Source: Nocardia ninae NBRC 108245 (GTDB taxonomy: Bacteria; Actinomycetota; Actinomycetes; Mycobacteriales; Mycobacteriaceae). From it: a stretch of 55,090 nt of DNA. The stretch covers positions 1 to 55,090 of the forward strand of contig NZ_BJXA01000060.1 of NCBI RefSeq assembly GCF_007990755.1, in the 5' to 3' direction. A program made the translations under genes and the position numbers. Below, piece by piece: positions 48,434-55,090 of this stretch (position 1 is the stretch's first letter; each line of letters opens with the position of its first letter). The notes beneath the pieces were generated by a model. It did not search any database, was not told the origin of the DNA, and was given only the letters and a program-made list of their open reading frames with translations.

Positions 48434-49575
48434 CGGATGCGGTCCTGGCCTCGTTCCGTTCCGAGTCCCGCCGCGCGTCCCCCGCGCACGACTTGAGGGG
48501 GGTCCTGCTGGCGCCGTCGCTCGACCTCGGCCGGACTCACCGGGGTCTGACCTAATCCCATGATCTTCTGGACTTGGTCGGGGACGTTGCGCGCGTCCAT
48601 CTCCTTCCGGTTGGCCTCGATCTGTTGGGCATGGGCTTCTTGTGTCTTGGCCTTATCGGCAGCGTCGGCAACCTCCGGAGTAGGCCGTTCCCCGATCTCA
48701 ACAACCGGTTGCTCTCGCGGCAGGTTAGGTACCGGAAACGGGAACTCCCGCACGGCCTTTTCGGCAGCCTCACGGGTAACCCGATCACGCTCGGACTCCG
48801 GCGCTCTAGCCCGGTCAGCCGTAGGCGCTTCAACTCGTCGGAGCTGATCGGGTGCAGGGAACTCCAACGCCACCCGCCTAGCCGCGAGCTCGGCGGCGGC
48901 TCTGGCGCGGTCGGCTTCCTCCCGTGCCTTCACGATCGCCCTGATCTTCACAAGCCGGGCACGGGCGCGCTCTTTGCGGTCACGTATCTTCGCTAGCGCC
49001 GCGATCCTGTCACGCCGCTTCTGTAACTCCTGCGCCTTCTCCTCGCGCGCTTTCTCGCCAACGCCCGGCAATTCAAGCTGCTTGCCTTGCTTGGACAATT
49101 CAACTTGCCTGGTCCGCTCCAAATCTTGGCCTATTGCCCAAATGGCGCGGGCTTCCGTGCGTGAGATGATTCTATGCGTGAACTGGTCGGGGAAGTCCCT
49201 TCGCAATCCGTCGATCAGCTTTTGGCATTCTTTTGAGATCAGCTCGCCCTCAACCGAACGCAAGGTGTGGTGGTTGATCTCGCCTCTTTCGAGGAGTTCG
49301 CGAACTCCTCGGAGCTGCTTTTCGTCTTTTCGTCCTTCGATCCGACCAGATTTTTCTTCGATCGAATCGGTGCGACTGCGGTCGCGCTCATCTTTGATTT
49401 TGTCGAACTCGATCCGTTCCGTGCGACCCTTATCGTCTCGGAATTCGTATTTGCGAGATCCCTGTGTATATCCGTGTTCGCGGTCGTGAAAAAACCTGTC
49501 GGTGCCGCGCTCGAATATCTTGCCGCGCTCATGGTTCGGGACCTGGTCGCGATCCTGGCTGTAGCCATCACTCAT
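48430..49575 (-). CDS. Nuclease-like N-domain plus coiled coil (possible toxin/effector)
   Basis: 381 residues. Residues 35-95 (RKYEFRDDKGRTERIEFDKI ... IEEKSGRIEGRKDEKQLRG) look like a PD-(D/E)XK nuclease core (Asp58, Glu73-x-Lys75) as found in restriction-like toxins. The rest is highly charged coiled coil (150-240) and a Pro/Glu-rich tail with LG-x-TPVSPAEVERRR. It sits before an acidic 168-174-aa gene, suggesting an effector/immunity pair; this is inference. The frame is long and conserved-looking, so it is a real gene. Confidence 0.7.
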   Translation of the reverse strand: MSDGYSQDRDQVPNHERGKIFERGTDRFFHDREHGYTQGSRKYEFRDDKGRTERIEFDKIKDERDRSRTDSIEEKSGRIEGRKDEKQLRGVRELLERGEINHHTLRSVEGELISKECQKLIDGLRRDFPDQFTHRIISRTEARAIWAIGQDLERTRQVELSKQGKQLELPGVGEKAREEKAQELQKRRDRIAALAKIRDRKERARARLVKIRAIVKAREEADRARAAAELAARRVALEFPAPDQLRRVEAPTADRARAPESERDRVTREAAEKAVREFPFPVPNLPREQPVVEIGERPTPEVADAADKAKTQEAHAQQIEANRKEMDARNVPDQVQKIMGLGQTPVSPAEVERRRQQDPPQVVRGGRAAGLGTERGQDRIR

Positions 49576-49590
49576 CAGGGCGCCTAGGAG

Positions 49591-50115
49591 TTACATCAGG
49601 TTATAGTATTTTCGGCGCAGGTCGGCGGTAATATGAATGAAGCCGTCACCGTACTCGATATTGTGATCGATCATGGAATCGATGTAATCGAACACCGAAG
49701 ACTCATCCTCGTCGCCGTCGTAATCCACGTACCGCAACGCCGGATTGACACCGCCACTATAGAATGATTTGTCGGGACCATATTCGGTATGATCTACCCA
49801 TTCGCCACCCACATATTGCATGAAACACGCTCCGAGGAAGCAAATAAAAGCGTCGGTCATGTCCTGGTTTTCGGGCCGGTACGGCGCTTCCGAATCTGGG
49901 AACAACTCCCGGCACAGATCGTTCAAGCGTTGCAGTTCCGGGGAATCCTCCGGCCACAGGTCAGCTGGCAGCCGATCCAATCCCGCATAGTCAAGGAACT
50001 TCCGCACCTGCGCCGCGTGTCGATCCGTGTCGGACCACTTACCCCACTCGGTCCGCTCCACACCGAGATCCATGGTCAGTTGCTCGTCGTCACCCACGTT
50101 TGCCCCTCTCGTCAC
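49591..50115 (-). CDS. Acidic protein, possible immunity partner
   Basis: 174 residues from GTG 50115, or 168 from GTG 50097 which has GAGAGGGG just upstream. Strongly acidic (DGDEDESSVFDYIDSMIDHN), with RPENQDMTDAFICFLGACFMQYVGGEWVDH, a pattern seen in small immunity-type proteins. Encoded directly upstream of the nuclease-like gene in the same direction. Role inferred from pairing only. Confidence 0.65.
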   Translation of the reverse strand: MTRGANVGDDEQLTMDLGVERTEWGKWSDTDRHAAQVRKFLDYAGLDRLPADLWPEDSPELQRLNDLCRELFPDSEAPYRPENQDMTDAFICFLGACFMQYVGGEWVDHTEYGPDKSFYSGGVNPALRYVDYDGDEDESSVFDYIDSMIDHNIEYGDGFIHITADLRRKYYNLM

Positions 50116-50177
50116 GTCCCGAACAGCTCAGTGTCTCGCCTGCACGGGTCAAGATACAAGCATCACCGTGCCTGCCC

Positions 50178-50453
50178 TCACTGCTGGCGGCTCGGCTTGC
50201 CGTCTGGAATCTGGGTGACGCGGAGGATGAATCGACCGGTGGGCGTCTGGACCTGAAACCCCCACTGGTTGACCCACTCGAAAGGCATGCCGCAGTGCTT
50301 CCACACCAGCACTGCCGCTACCAGGCAGGCCCAGCAGACATCTAGAGGGCCGCGAGTGAGGATGTGGCCTTCGTACGGGCTGCTGGGCACGGCCGGAACC
50401 ATCTCGAATGTATAGCCGTCGTTCACGTCTGAGCCACGGCCCGCACTCGCCAC
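50178..50453 (-). CDS. Hypothetical protein
   Basis: 91 residues, GTG 50453 (alternative GTG 50426). One hydrophobic stretch with Cys (GPLDVCWACLVAAVLVWKHCG). Possibly membrane-associated. Unknown. Confidence 0.5.
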   Translation of the reverse strand: MASAGRGSDVNDGYTFEMVPAVPSSPYEGHILTRGPLDVCWACLVAAVLVWKHCGMPFEWVNQWGFQVQTPTGRFILRVTQIPDGKPSRQQ

Positions 50454-50490
50454 AGCGCGATCTTTTCGCGAACTATGGTTTCCACAACCG

Positions 50491-51372
50491 TCATTTGCCT
50501 TTTATCCCTATCCCACCAAGCATGACCAATCGAGTCTCAGGCAAGTCGGGGCGAAGCCATTCCTGTACTGGCACCACCCCAGGTTCGAACAACTCGAAGC
50601 CACTGAATAAAGCCTCTGTCTGTGCTGCGGTCCGAAACTCGACTTGTGCTGACGTGCCGTTGGTGCCGGTGAGCACCTGGAGTACCTCGGGGGAGGAATC
50701 AAGAGAACCGTGAGCGATCGCGAGGTAACTACCTGGTGCCATCTGATCGCGGAAGGCTGCGATGATCCCGGCCGGGTCCTCGGCGTCCATCACGTAATGC
50801 AGCACACCGATGAGCGTGATAGCTACTGGCTCGTTGAAGTCGATCAGGGTGTGATTTTCCAGCAGATCGAGGATGTTGCGCGGATGGCGGATGTCGCCCA
50901 ATAGTGCTGTGACACCGTCTGCCTTGGCCAGCAGCGCATCACAATGCGCATGCACCACCGGGTCGTAGTCGACATACACCACACGCGCCGACGGCTCGAT
51001 CTCCTGAGCTGCCTCATGCACGTTGGGCGAGTTGGGGTACCCGGAGCCCAGATCGACAAATTGCCGGATACCGGCATCTGCGGCCATCTGTACCGCTTTG
51101 AGCCCGAAACTCCGGGTGAACCAAGCCAGGGTCTTGAGTTCGGGTGCGCCAGAGAGCAATTCATCGCCCATGTCGCGGTCGATCTCGCGATTATCTTTTC
51201 CGTCCAACAGATAGTCATAAATTCGGGCAGAGTTCAGCCGACCATGCTCGAACGGTTGCGGCGTTCGGTTGTCGTCTGACGCGGCGCGCTGGCGACCAGG
51301 GCCGAAGTCAACGTAGTCCGAAACCCGCGCACTGCTAGCCGCATTCGAATTCGGGTCTGGATCGCGGCTCAC
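50491..51372 (-). CDS. SAM-dependent methyltransferase (DUF574 / Pfam S-adenosyl methyltransferase)
   Basis: 293 residues from GTG 51372, overlapping the stop of the upstream gene (the open frame reaches 51639 inside that gene). Conserved blocks: NSARIYDYLLDGKDN, FTRSFGLKAVQMAADAGIRQFVDLGSGYP (SAM motif I), VVYVDYDPVV, ALLGDIR and AITLIGVLHYV. The family is abundant in actinobacterial chromosomes near WhiJ-like/DUF397 genes. Substrate unknown. Confidence 0.9.
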   Translation of the reverse strand: MSRDPDPNSNAASSARVSDYVDFGPGRQRAASDDNRTPQPFEHGRLNSARIYDYLLDGKDNREIDRDMGDELLSGAPELKTLAWFTRSFGLKAVQMAADAGIRQFVDLGSGYPNSPNVHEAAQEIEPSARVVYVDYDPVVHAHCDALLAKADGVTALLGDIRHPRNILDLLENHTLIDFNEPVAITLIGVLHYVMDAEDPAGIIAAFRDQMAPGSYLAIAHGSLDSSPEVLQVLTGTNGTSAQVEFRTAAQTEALFSGFELFEPGVVPVQEWLRPDLPETRLVMLGGIGIKGK

Positions 51373-52088
51373 TGGTTGCACCTGTCTGTCGCGCGCTCGC
51401 GAGCGGTGGTCAGTTCGGCAAGGATCGACATACCCGCGATGTTGGGGGTAAGGGGAATGGTGGTGTCGGTGTCGAGGTGATACAACGTCATTCCGGGCGC
51501 TGGAAATGTTCTCGCGTACCAAGCCGTAATGAAAGCGGCCGTCGTGTCGGTGGCGGGGTCGATATACGCGTGAAATCCGTTGTTGGTTAGCGAGATTCCG
51601 ACCGTGGGCAGCGGCGGGGCAGTGATGAGCGCTTGCCATGGCATTACGTCGTGATCATCGAAGCTCACTTCAGCAAGGGTGTAGGGGAAACGCTGGCGGA
51701 CTGTGTGGCGAAACTTCTGCGTCCTGAGGCGTGTGGTCTTGATGTTCTCGCGGGGTTCGTCCGGCGCGGAGATCACGTACTCGGGGACGTGTCCGCGAGC
51801 GCGAGCCATTTTCACGGGGTTGAACTTGCGCAGTGCAGCCGCGCGCGCCTCATACGCTATCGGGGCATGCTGTTCGGCGCGAGTGCGCCTGATAGTGGCG
51901 GAGTCCACCAGGCCGAGCCGCGCCAGCTCGGTCATAGACGCTTTGCGGTGTCGGCAACACTCGGGGTGTGTTTCGTGACTGCGGAATACACTCCAGACCG
52001 CTCGAATGTCTTGCATCTCGAATGGATCGAGGTGACAGGACGTTAGAGGACATGCCCCCTGGCAATCGTCGTCGTCTTCCAAACCCAT
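51369..52088 (-). CDS. Hypothetical protein, partner of the methyltransferase
   Basis: 239 residues from ATG 52088 (AAAGG upstream). N-terminus with Cys/His (DDDDCQGACPLTSCHLDP ... HPECCRHRK), then a basic middle and a C-terminal beta domain (MTLYHLDTDTTIPLTPNIAG). Stop overlaps the methyltransferase start (GTGA). Confidence 0.7.
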   Translation of the reverse strand: MGLEDDDDCQGACPLTSCHLDPFEMQDIRAVWSVFRSHETHPECCRHRKASMTELARLGLVDSATIRRTRAEQHAPIAYEARAAALRKFNPVKMARARGHVPEYVISAPDEPRENIKTTRLRTQKFRHTVRQRFPYTLAEVSFDDHDVMPWQALITAPPLPTVGISLTNNGFHAYIDPATDTTAAFITAWYARTFPAPGMTLYHLDTDTTIPLTPNIAGMSILAELTTARERATDRCNQ

Positions 52089-52126
52089 GTCAGGAGACCT
52101 TTCGGTAATTGTAGTAGCGGGCAGGG

Positions 52127-52528
52127 TTAAGCCGATCGCTTCAACGTGCAGGCGGCATCGCGAATCTCTTCGACGGTCCATTGACCGGTCGTGTAGTCGA
52201 GTGCGTCCACTACCGGCCGGAGACTGTTGAGCCGCGACTCTTCGAGTGGCTGAGTCACATCAAAGAACGCGGCTTCAACCGCTACCCAGAGGTCTTTATG
52301 ATCAGGAAATCTTTCTTCCACCCATGGAAGTTGCGGCCGGTCTTCTCCCTGCCAGAAATACACGACGCCTCGCGCGCCCCTCCCGATATCGGCTATCGAA
52401 CCGTCGATTTCGATACGGTAGGCGGGACCAGGATTCCGCAGAACGGCTAGCGATTCCATCCAGATGCGGTTGTGTTCAATCCACCAAACGGCTTCGCCGC
52501 TCTTTGTCGATGTGATATGCAGCGTCAT
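52127..52528 (-). CDS. Hypothetical protein
   Basis: 133 residues, alpha/beta (MTLHITSTKSGEAVWWIEHNR ... GVVYFWQGEDRPQLPWVEERF). Second gene of the leftward operon. No family recognised. Confidence 0.7.
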   Translation of the reverse strand: MTLHITSTKSGEAVWWIEHNRIWMESLAVLRNPGPAYRIEIDGSIADIGRGARGVVYFWQGEDRPQLPWVEERFPDHKDLWVAVEAAFFDVTQPLEESRLNSLRPVVDALDYTTGQWTVEEIRDAACTLKRSA

Positions 52529-52573
52529 TGCCTTCCGATTCTTTCTCTGTGTTTGAGGGTTAGGTGCGGGCGG

Positions 52574-53062
52574 TCATCTCGCCGCCACGGTGTCGAAGGA
52601 CCTGCCGAGCTTGGCCCCGGTGCACGCGCTGAGCGCGTCAAGTACCAGGACGCCGGAGGGCCGGAAGTCGTTGCATGGTGCCGTCACCCAATGCGGCAGG
52701 TCCCTGGTCGCTTCTATGGGAGATGGCAAGGTAATGGCCGCGCCGGGCGGAACAAGGCTCACGTTCAGGTGGAACAGGTCGTAGAACAGTTGCGTGTCGT
52801 CGGGAGCTATGTCTGGCTGAACAAGGAACATCCACCGCCGTGATTGCGGATGCAACGTGATCGGGACTTCCGGAGTTTTCCGCCGCAACAGGTGCGTTCT
52901 CACTCTGTCGCCGAGATGGGCAGGCATTGTGAGCGCTCCAACGCGCCAAGCGGGCACCAGGATTCGGCCCGCCGGAGGTTCGACGCTGGCGGGCAGTCCG
53001 CATACCGACCGGTAGTACTGACACCTGCTCGTTGGTGTGTCGCCAAAGGGTGTGCGGGACAT
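52574..53062 (-). CDS. Hypothetical protein, first gene of the methyltransferase operon
   Basis: 162 residues. FGDTPTSRCQYYRSVCGLPA ... GRILVPAWRVGALTMPAHLGDRVRTHL ... HPQSRRWMFLVQPDI ... LFHLNVSLVPPGAAITLPSP, a pattern familiar from actinobacterial proteins next to DUF574/WhiJ-like genes; function not known. Divergent from the WhiJ-like gene across a region full of GGGAA motifs. Confidence 0.75.
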   Translation of the reverse strand: MSRTPFGDTPTSRCQYYRSVCGLPASVEPPAGRILVPAWRVGALTMPAHLGDRVRTHLLRRKTPEVPITLHPQSRRWMFLVQPDIAPDDTQLFYDLFHLNVSLVPPGAAITLPSPIEATRDLPHWVTAPCNDFRPSGVLVLDALSACTGAKLGRSFDTVAAR

Positions 53063-53308
53063 AGGGTTAGACCTCTGATCGCAGTGGCGGGCAGTTAGGT
53101 GCGCCCGGCCCTAGCGATTGGAAGGGTTAGGGTGACTCGGTCCGAAGCGAGGCACCTACCGGGCACGTGTCTAGAAGACACGCCGAAGTGCCCGTTTTGG
53201 GACAAGAACTTGGGAATCCCAGAATTTGCCTGTTTTCCCAGCACAGTTCCCGCTCGGCATGCCACGATTTCCCGGAGTGGGAATTTCAACGACCCAGAGA
53301 GGGAATCC
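53063..53308. promoter_or_regulatory. Divergent control region with GGGAA operators
   Basis: Contains CGTGTCT-AGA-AGACACG (53166-53182, perfect), TGGGAATCCCA (53211-53221, perfect), TTCCCA (53235-53240), TTCCCG (53247-53252) and TTCCC-GGAGT-GGGAA (53269-53283, perfect). The repeated TTCCC/GGGAA half-sites are probable binding sites for the adjacent HTH protein and could control both directions. Confidence 0.6.
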
Positions 53309-54205
53309 TTGTCGGCAGATGATGAAGGCGGCAGCACACTCCCGCGTCGATGGCTCGGTCGACACCTACGGGAGGCACGCGAAGCGATCGGCATGACCTT
53401 GGTTGAAGCAGCAGAACTGATGGAGTGGGGTAAGAGCACCCTGCAACGGTTGGAGAAGGGACAAACCGAGCGCGTCCGTGTCCACGACATTCGCCTGATG
53501 TGCGAGGTGTACCAATTGGACGAAGAGAAGACGGCGGACCTTCTAAGGCTCGCCGAACAGACTGCGTTGAAGTCGTGGTGGCACGAATACGGAGCACTCA
53601 TCACGCCAGCGTTCGACGTGTACATGGGGCTGGAGTCCTCTGCGCGCTCGCTCGCTCAGTTCCAGCCGTCAGCCGTTCCGGGTCTGCTCCAGACTGCGGA
53701 CTATGCCCGGTCGCTCGATGTCCTGTACTTCCCCAACGACCTTCCCGAGGAGATCAACCGACGTGTTGAGATTCGTAGCCGTCGTCAAGGTCTGATCACT
53801 CGAAGGACCAAGGCAGCGACCTACACGGCAGTCCTGCACGAAGGTGTGTTGCGAACCGTTATCGGGTCGCGGGATGTAATGGCCGCTCAGCTGCGACATC
53901 TCGCGGACCTGGGTTCCAACACGAACGTGGACATCCGTGTACTGCCGTTCTGGGCGGGGCTGCCGGTGGGCTTGTCGACCGGACCGTTTCTGATACTCGA
54001 CTTCGAGAAGGACAGGAAGGGTCGGCCGGATGAACCAAGCATCGTTTACGTGGAGAGCTTCACGGGCGGCATCTTCCTCGAGAAGGTGCACGACGTCAGC
54101 AGGTACCGTGAGGCGTACATGGTCCTTCAGCGTGCCGCGCTGGATGTCCAACGAAGTAGGGATCTGTTGCGAGAAGTAGCGAAGGAGCACGCGCGTGAAC
54201 GCTGA
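53309..54205 (+). CDS. WhiJ-like XRE regulator (HTH plus DUF5753)
   Basis: 298 residues from TTG 53309 (GAGAGGGA upstream; the frame opens to 53099 across the operator region). HTH_31: LGRHLREAREAIGMTLVEAAELMEWGKSTLQRLEKGQ (about 12-48). The DUF5753 domain follows (YMGLESSARSLAQFQPSAVPGLLQTADYARS ... IRVLPFWAG). Pairs with the DUF397 gene. Such pairs regulate development or act as antagonist modules in actinobacteria; the target here is unknown. Confidence 0.92.
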   Translation: MSADDEGGSTLPRRWLGRHLREAREAIGMTLVEAAELMEWGKSTLQRLEKGQTERVRVHDIRLMCEVYQLDEEKTADLLRLAEQTALKSWWHEYGALITPAFDVYMGLESSARSLAQFQPSAVPGLLQTADYARSLDVLYFPNDLPEEINRRVEIRSRRQGLITRRTKAATYTAVLHEGVLRTVIGSRDVMAAQLRHLADLGSNTNVDIRVLPFWAGLPVGLSTGPFLILDFEKDRKGRPDEPSIVYVESFTGGIFLEKVHDVSRYREAYMVLQRAALDVQRSRDLLREVAKEHARER

Positions 54206-54401
54206 CCTATCCGGGGCGAAATGGTTCACGAGTAGCCACAGCGGCGGGGGTCAAGACTGCGTCGAGGTCGCGTTCCATGGTGGGATTGTTGGAGTCCGTG
54301 ACTCGAAGAACCCGACCGGCCCGGCGCTGGTCTTCACTCCAAGCGAGTGGGCCGCGTTCACCGCTGGCGTGGTCGAGGGTGAGTTCAACCCTCCAGCTTG
54401 A
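54195..54401 (+). CDS. DUF397 protein
   Basis: 68 residues, GTG 54195 overlapping the regulator. WFTSSHSGGGQDCVEVA ... VGVRDSKNPTGPALVFTPSEWAAF is the complete DUF397 signature. Functions with the upstream WhiJ-like protein, probably as its antagonist. Confidence 0.92.
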   Translation: MNADLSGAKWFTSSHSGGGQDCVEVAFHGGIVGVRDSKNPTGPALVFTPSEWAAFTAGVVEGEFNPPA

Positions 54402-54412
54402 TGTGACAAAGA

Positions 54413-54447
54413 AAAGCCCCAGACTCTTTACAGGTCTGGGGCTTTCG
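54413..54447. terminator. Bidirectional terminator
   Basis: AAAGCCCCAGAC (54413-54424) pairs with GTCTGGGGCTTT (54434-54445), 9-nt loop; lies between convergent genes. Confidence 0.9.
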
Positions 54448-54463
54448 TCATCTCTGGTCGCCC

Positions 54464-54835
54464 CTACGACACGTCCGCTTCTGTGATGCCAACCTCGGCG
54501 GTGCCCAACGGGGTCAGGCTTCCGCCTGCGCTGGCGAATCCGACCCGGAACCACATCGTTGACCGTGTGCCGTCCGTGGTCACCACGTCGGCGGGCATGA
54601 TGACTTCCAACGCGGTCGGGAACTTGGGGGTACCGAAGTTCACTGCGGTATATCCACTTCGGCTGACCTGCCCCGTGATCACTCCTCGCGCGGTGGCAAC
54701 CATCTCGGATTTTGCGTTGCTGTCACTGGGCGCGGTCGTGGCCGACGCGGGCGCCGGACTGCTGCTCTGGTCGGTGGAGCAACCCGCGAGGGCAATCAGG
54801 AGTGCGGCAGCGATGGCGGCGCGGCGGATGGTCAT
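54464..54835 (-). CDS. Lipoprotein
   Basis: 123 residues. Signal peptide with KR-rich start and lipobox (IRRAAIAAALLIALAGC, Cys19), followed by a Ser/Ala/Pro linker and a beta domain (VATARGVITGQVSRSGYTAVNFG ... VGFASAGGSLTPLG). Exposed on the outside of the membrane. Being next to the phage end, it may be a lysogenic-conversion or superinfection-exclusion gene, or host DNA if the phage ends earlier. Confidence 0.85.
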   Translation of the reverse strand: MTIRRAAIAAALLIALAGCSTDQSSSPAPASATTAPSDSNAKSEMVATARGVITGQVSRSGYTAVNFGTPKFPTALEVIMPADVVTTDGTRSTMWFRVGFASAGGSLTPLGTAEVGITEADVS

Positions 54836-55077
54836 GAGTTCCCCCTGGGTGGTGAGTGTCGCCCGTCAATCGTGTTGGGCCGCTAGCACGTTACCCCTGA
54901 TCTCGCGTGGGATCGCGATGTCCCACGTGGGTTTGGACATGGGACGCGGGGTGTGCACACTAGGCCACACCCCGCATCAATCCGCACCAATCGGGTACGG
55001 CATCGTCGCTGCTAGTGGATGGTTTCCTTTCCTTGTATTGACTGGTCAGAGAGGGTTTGGTATGGACGAACTCCCTT
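54836..55077. other. Non-coding right end of the prophage
   Basis: No gene seen. GATGTCCCACGTGGG and ATGGGAC motifs (about 54919-54946) form inverted and direct repeats that could be integrase arm sites. The left flank also contains ATGTCCGTGGGACA and ATGGGAC (about 22-48). Confidence 0.4.
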
Positions 55078-55090
55078 GGACTCATAATCC
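55078..55090 (+). other. Probable start of the right attachment site (attR), cut by the window edge
   Basis: GGACTCATAATCC shares GACTCATAATC (11 bases) with the anticodon arm of the tRNA at 98-171 (128-138), then differs by one base. It is a perfect Met-type anticodon hairpin. No D arm lies upstream, so it is not a whole tRNA. The window ends here, so the length of the repeat cannot be measured. Confidence 0.45.

Noticed and set aside
53099-53308. N-terminal extension of the WhiJ-like regulator frame
   Set aside because: Covers an obvious operator region and precedes the HTH by a segment unlike the family; TTG 53309 fits better.

Overview
The window holds an almost complete temperate siphophage genome (prophage) integrated beside a tRNA gene of a high-GC actinobacterium. 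A Nocardia-like or related mycolate actinobacterium is plausible but is inferred. The signs are: tRNA genes without an encoded CCA end, frequent GTG/TTG starts, a WhiB-family regulator, a DUF574-type methyltransferase and a WhiJ-like (DUF5753)/DUF397 pair. The left edge is a CAT-anticodon tRNA (98-171) with a tyrosine integrase directly behind it. The last 13 bases of the window resemble a tRNA-Met anticodon arm and share 11 bases with the left tRNA, so the right attachment site probably begins where the window ends.

Layout. (1) 98-3138: tRNA/att, integrase, membrane protein and repressor-like gene on the minus strand, with a Cro-like gene and a small excisionase-type gene divergent from them. 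(2) 3139-14831: rightward early region of tightly overlapping genes, including a beta-helix protein, AEP primase-polymerase, Cas4-like nuclease, Erf-like annealing protein, WhiB, a four-zinc-ribbon protein, RepA/DnaB-like ATPase, SSB and a Holliday-junction-resolvase-like nuclease, plus many small unknowns. It closes on a terminator at 14889. (3) 15266-19457: an accessory module in two divergent blocks. Four near-identical palindromes (CTGTATAG-N3-CTATACAG type) sit at its promoters, and a gene for a C-terminal HTH protein lies in the middle. (4) 19684-20700: a small hydrophobic peptide gene, then an RNA cluster: tRNAs CAT, Lys-TTT, Gln-TTG and Trp-CCA, a Glu-like tRNA with a 5-nt anticodon loop, a tRNA-like minihelix and a further structured RNA. 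(5) 20721-23946: HNH endonuclease, small proteins, polynucleotide kinase-phosphatase and RNA ligase, which together look like an RNA (tRNA) repair system. (6) 23960-48055: late operon in canonical siphovirus order: HNH, TerS, TerL, portal, MuF, scaffold, decoration, major capsid, connectors, major tail, chaperones with a -1 frameshift, tape measure, Dit, tail proteins, M23-GH25 lysin, holin, collagen/SGNH fibre. (7) 48107-54835: leftward accessory (moron-like) genes, including a nuclease-like protein with an acidic neighbour and a DUF574 methyltransferase operon, then the rightward WhiJ-like/DUF397 pair and a leftward lipoprotein.

How it fits together. Integrase, repressor and Cro-like genes govern lysogeny. 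The primase, helicase, SSB, nucleases and annealing protein replicate and recombine the DNA. The late block builds and releases the virion. The most distinctive parts are the tRNA/RNA-repair region (19.8-23.9 kb) and the operator-linked module (16-19.5 kb).
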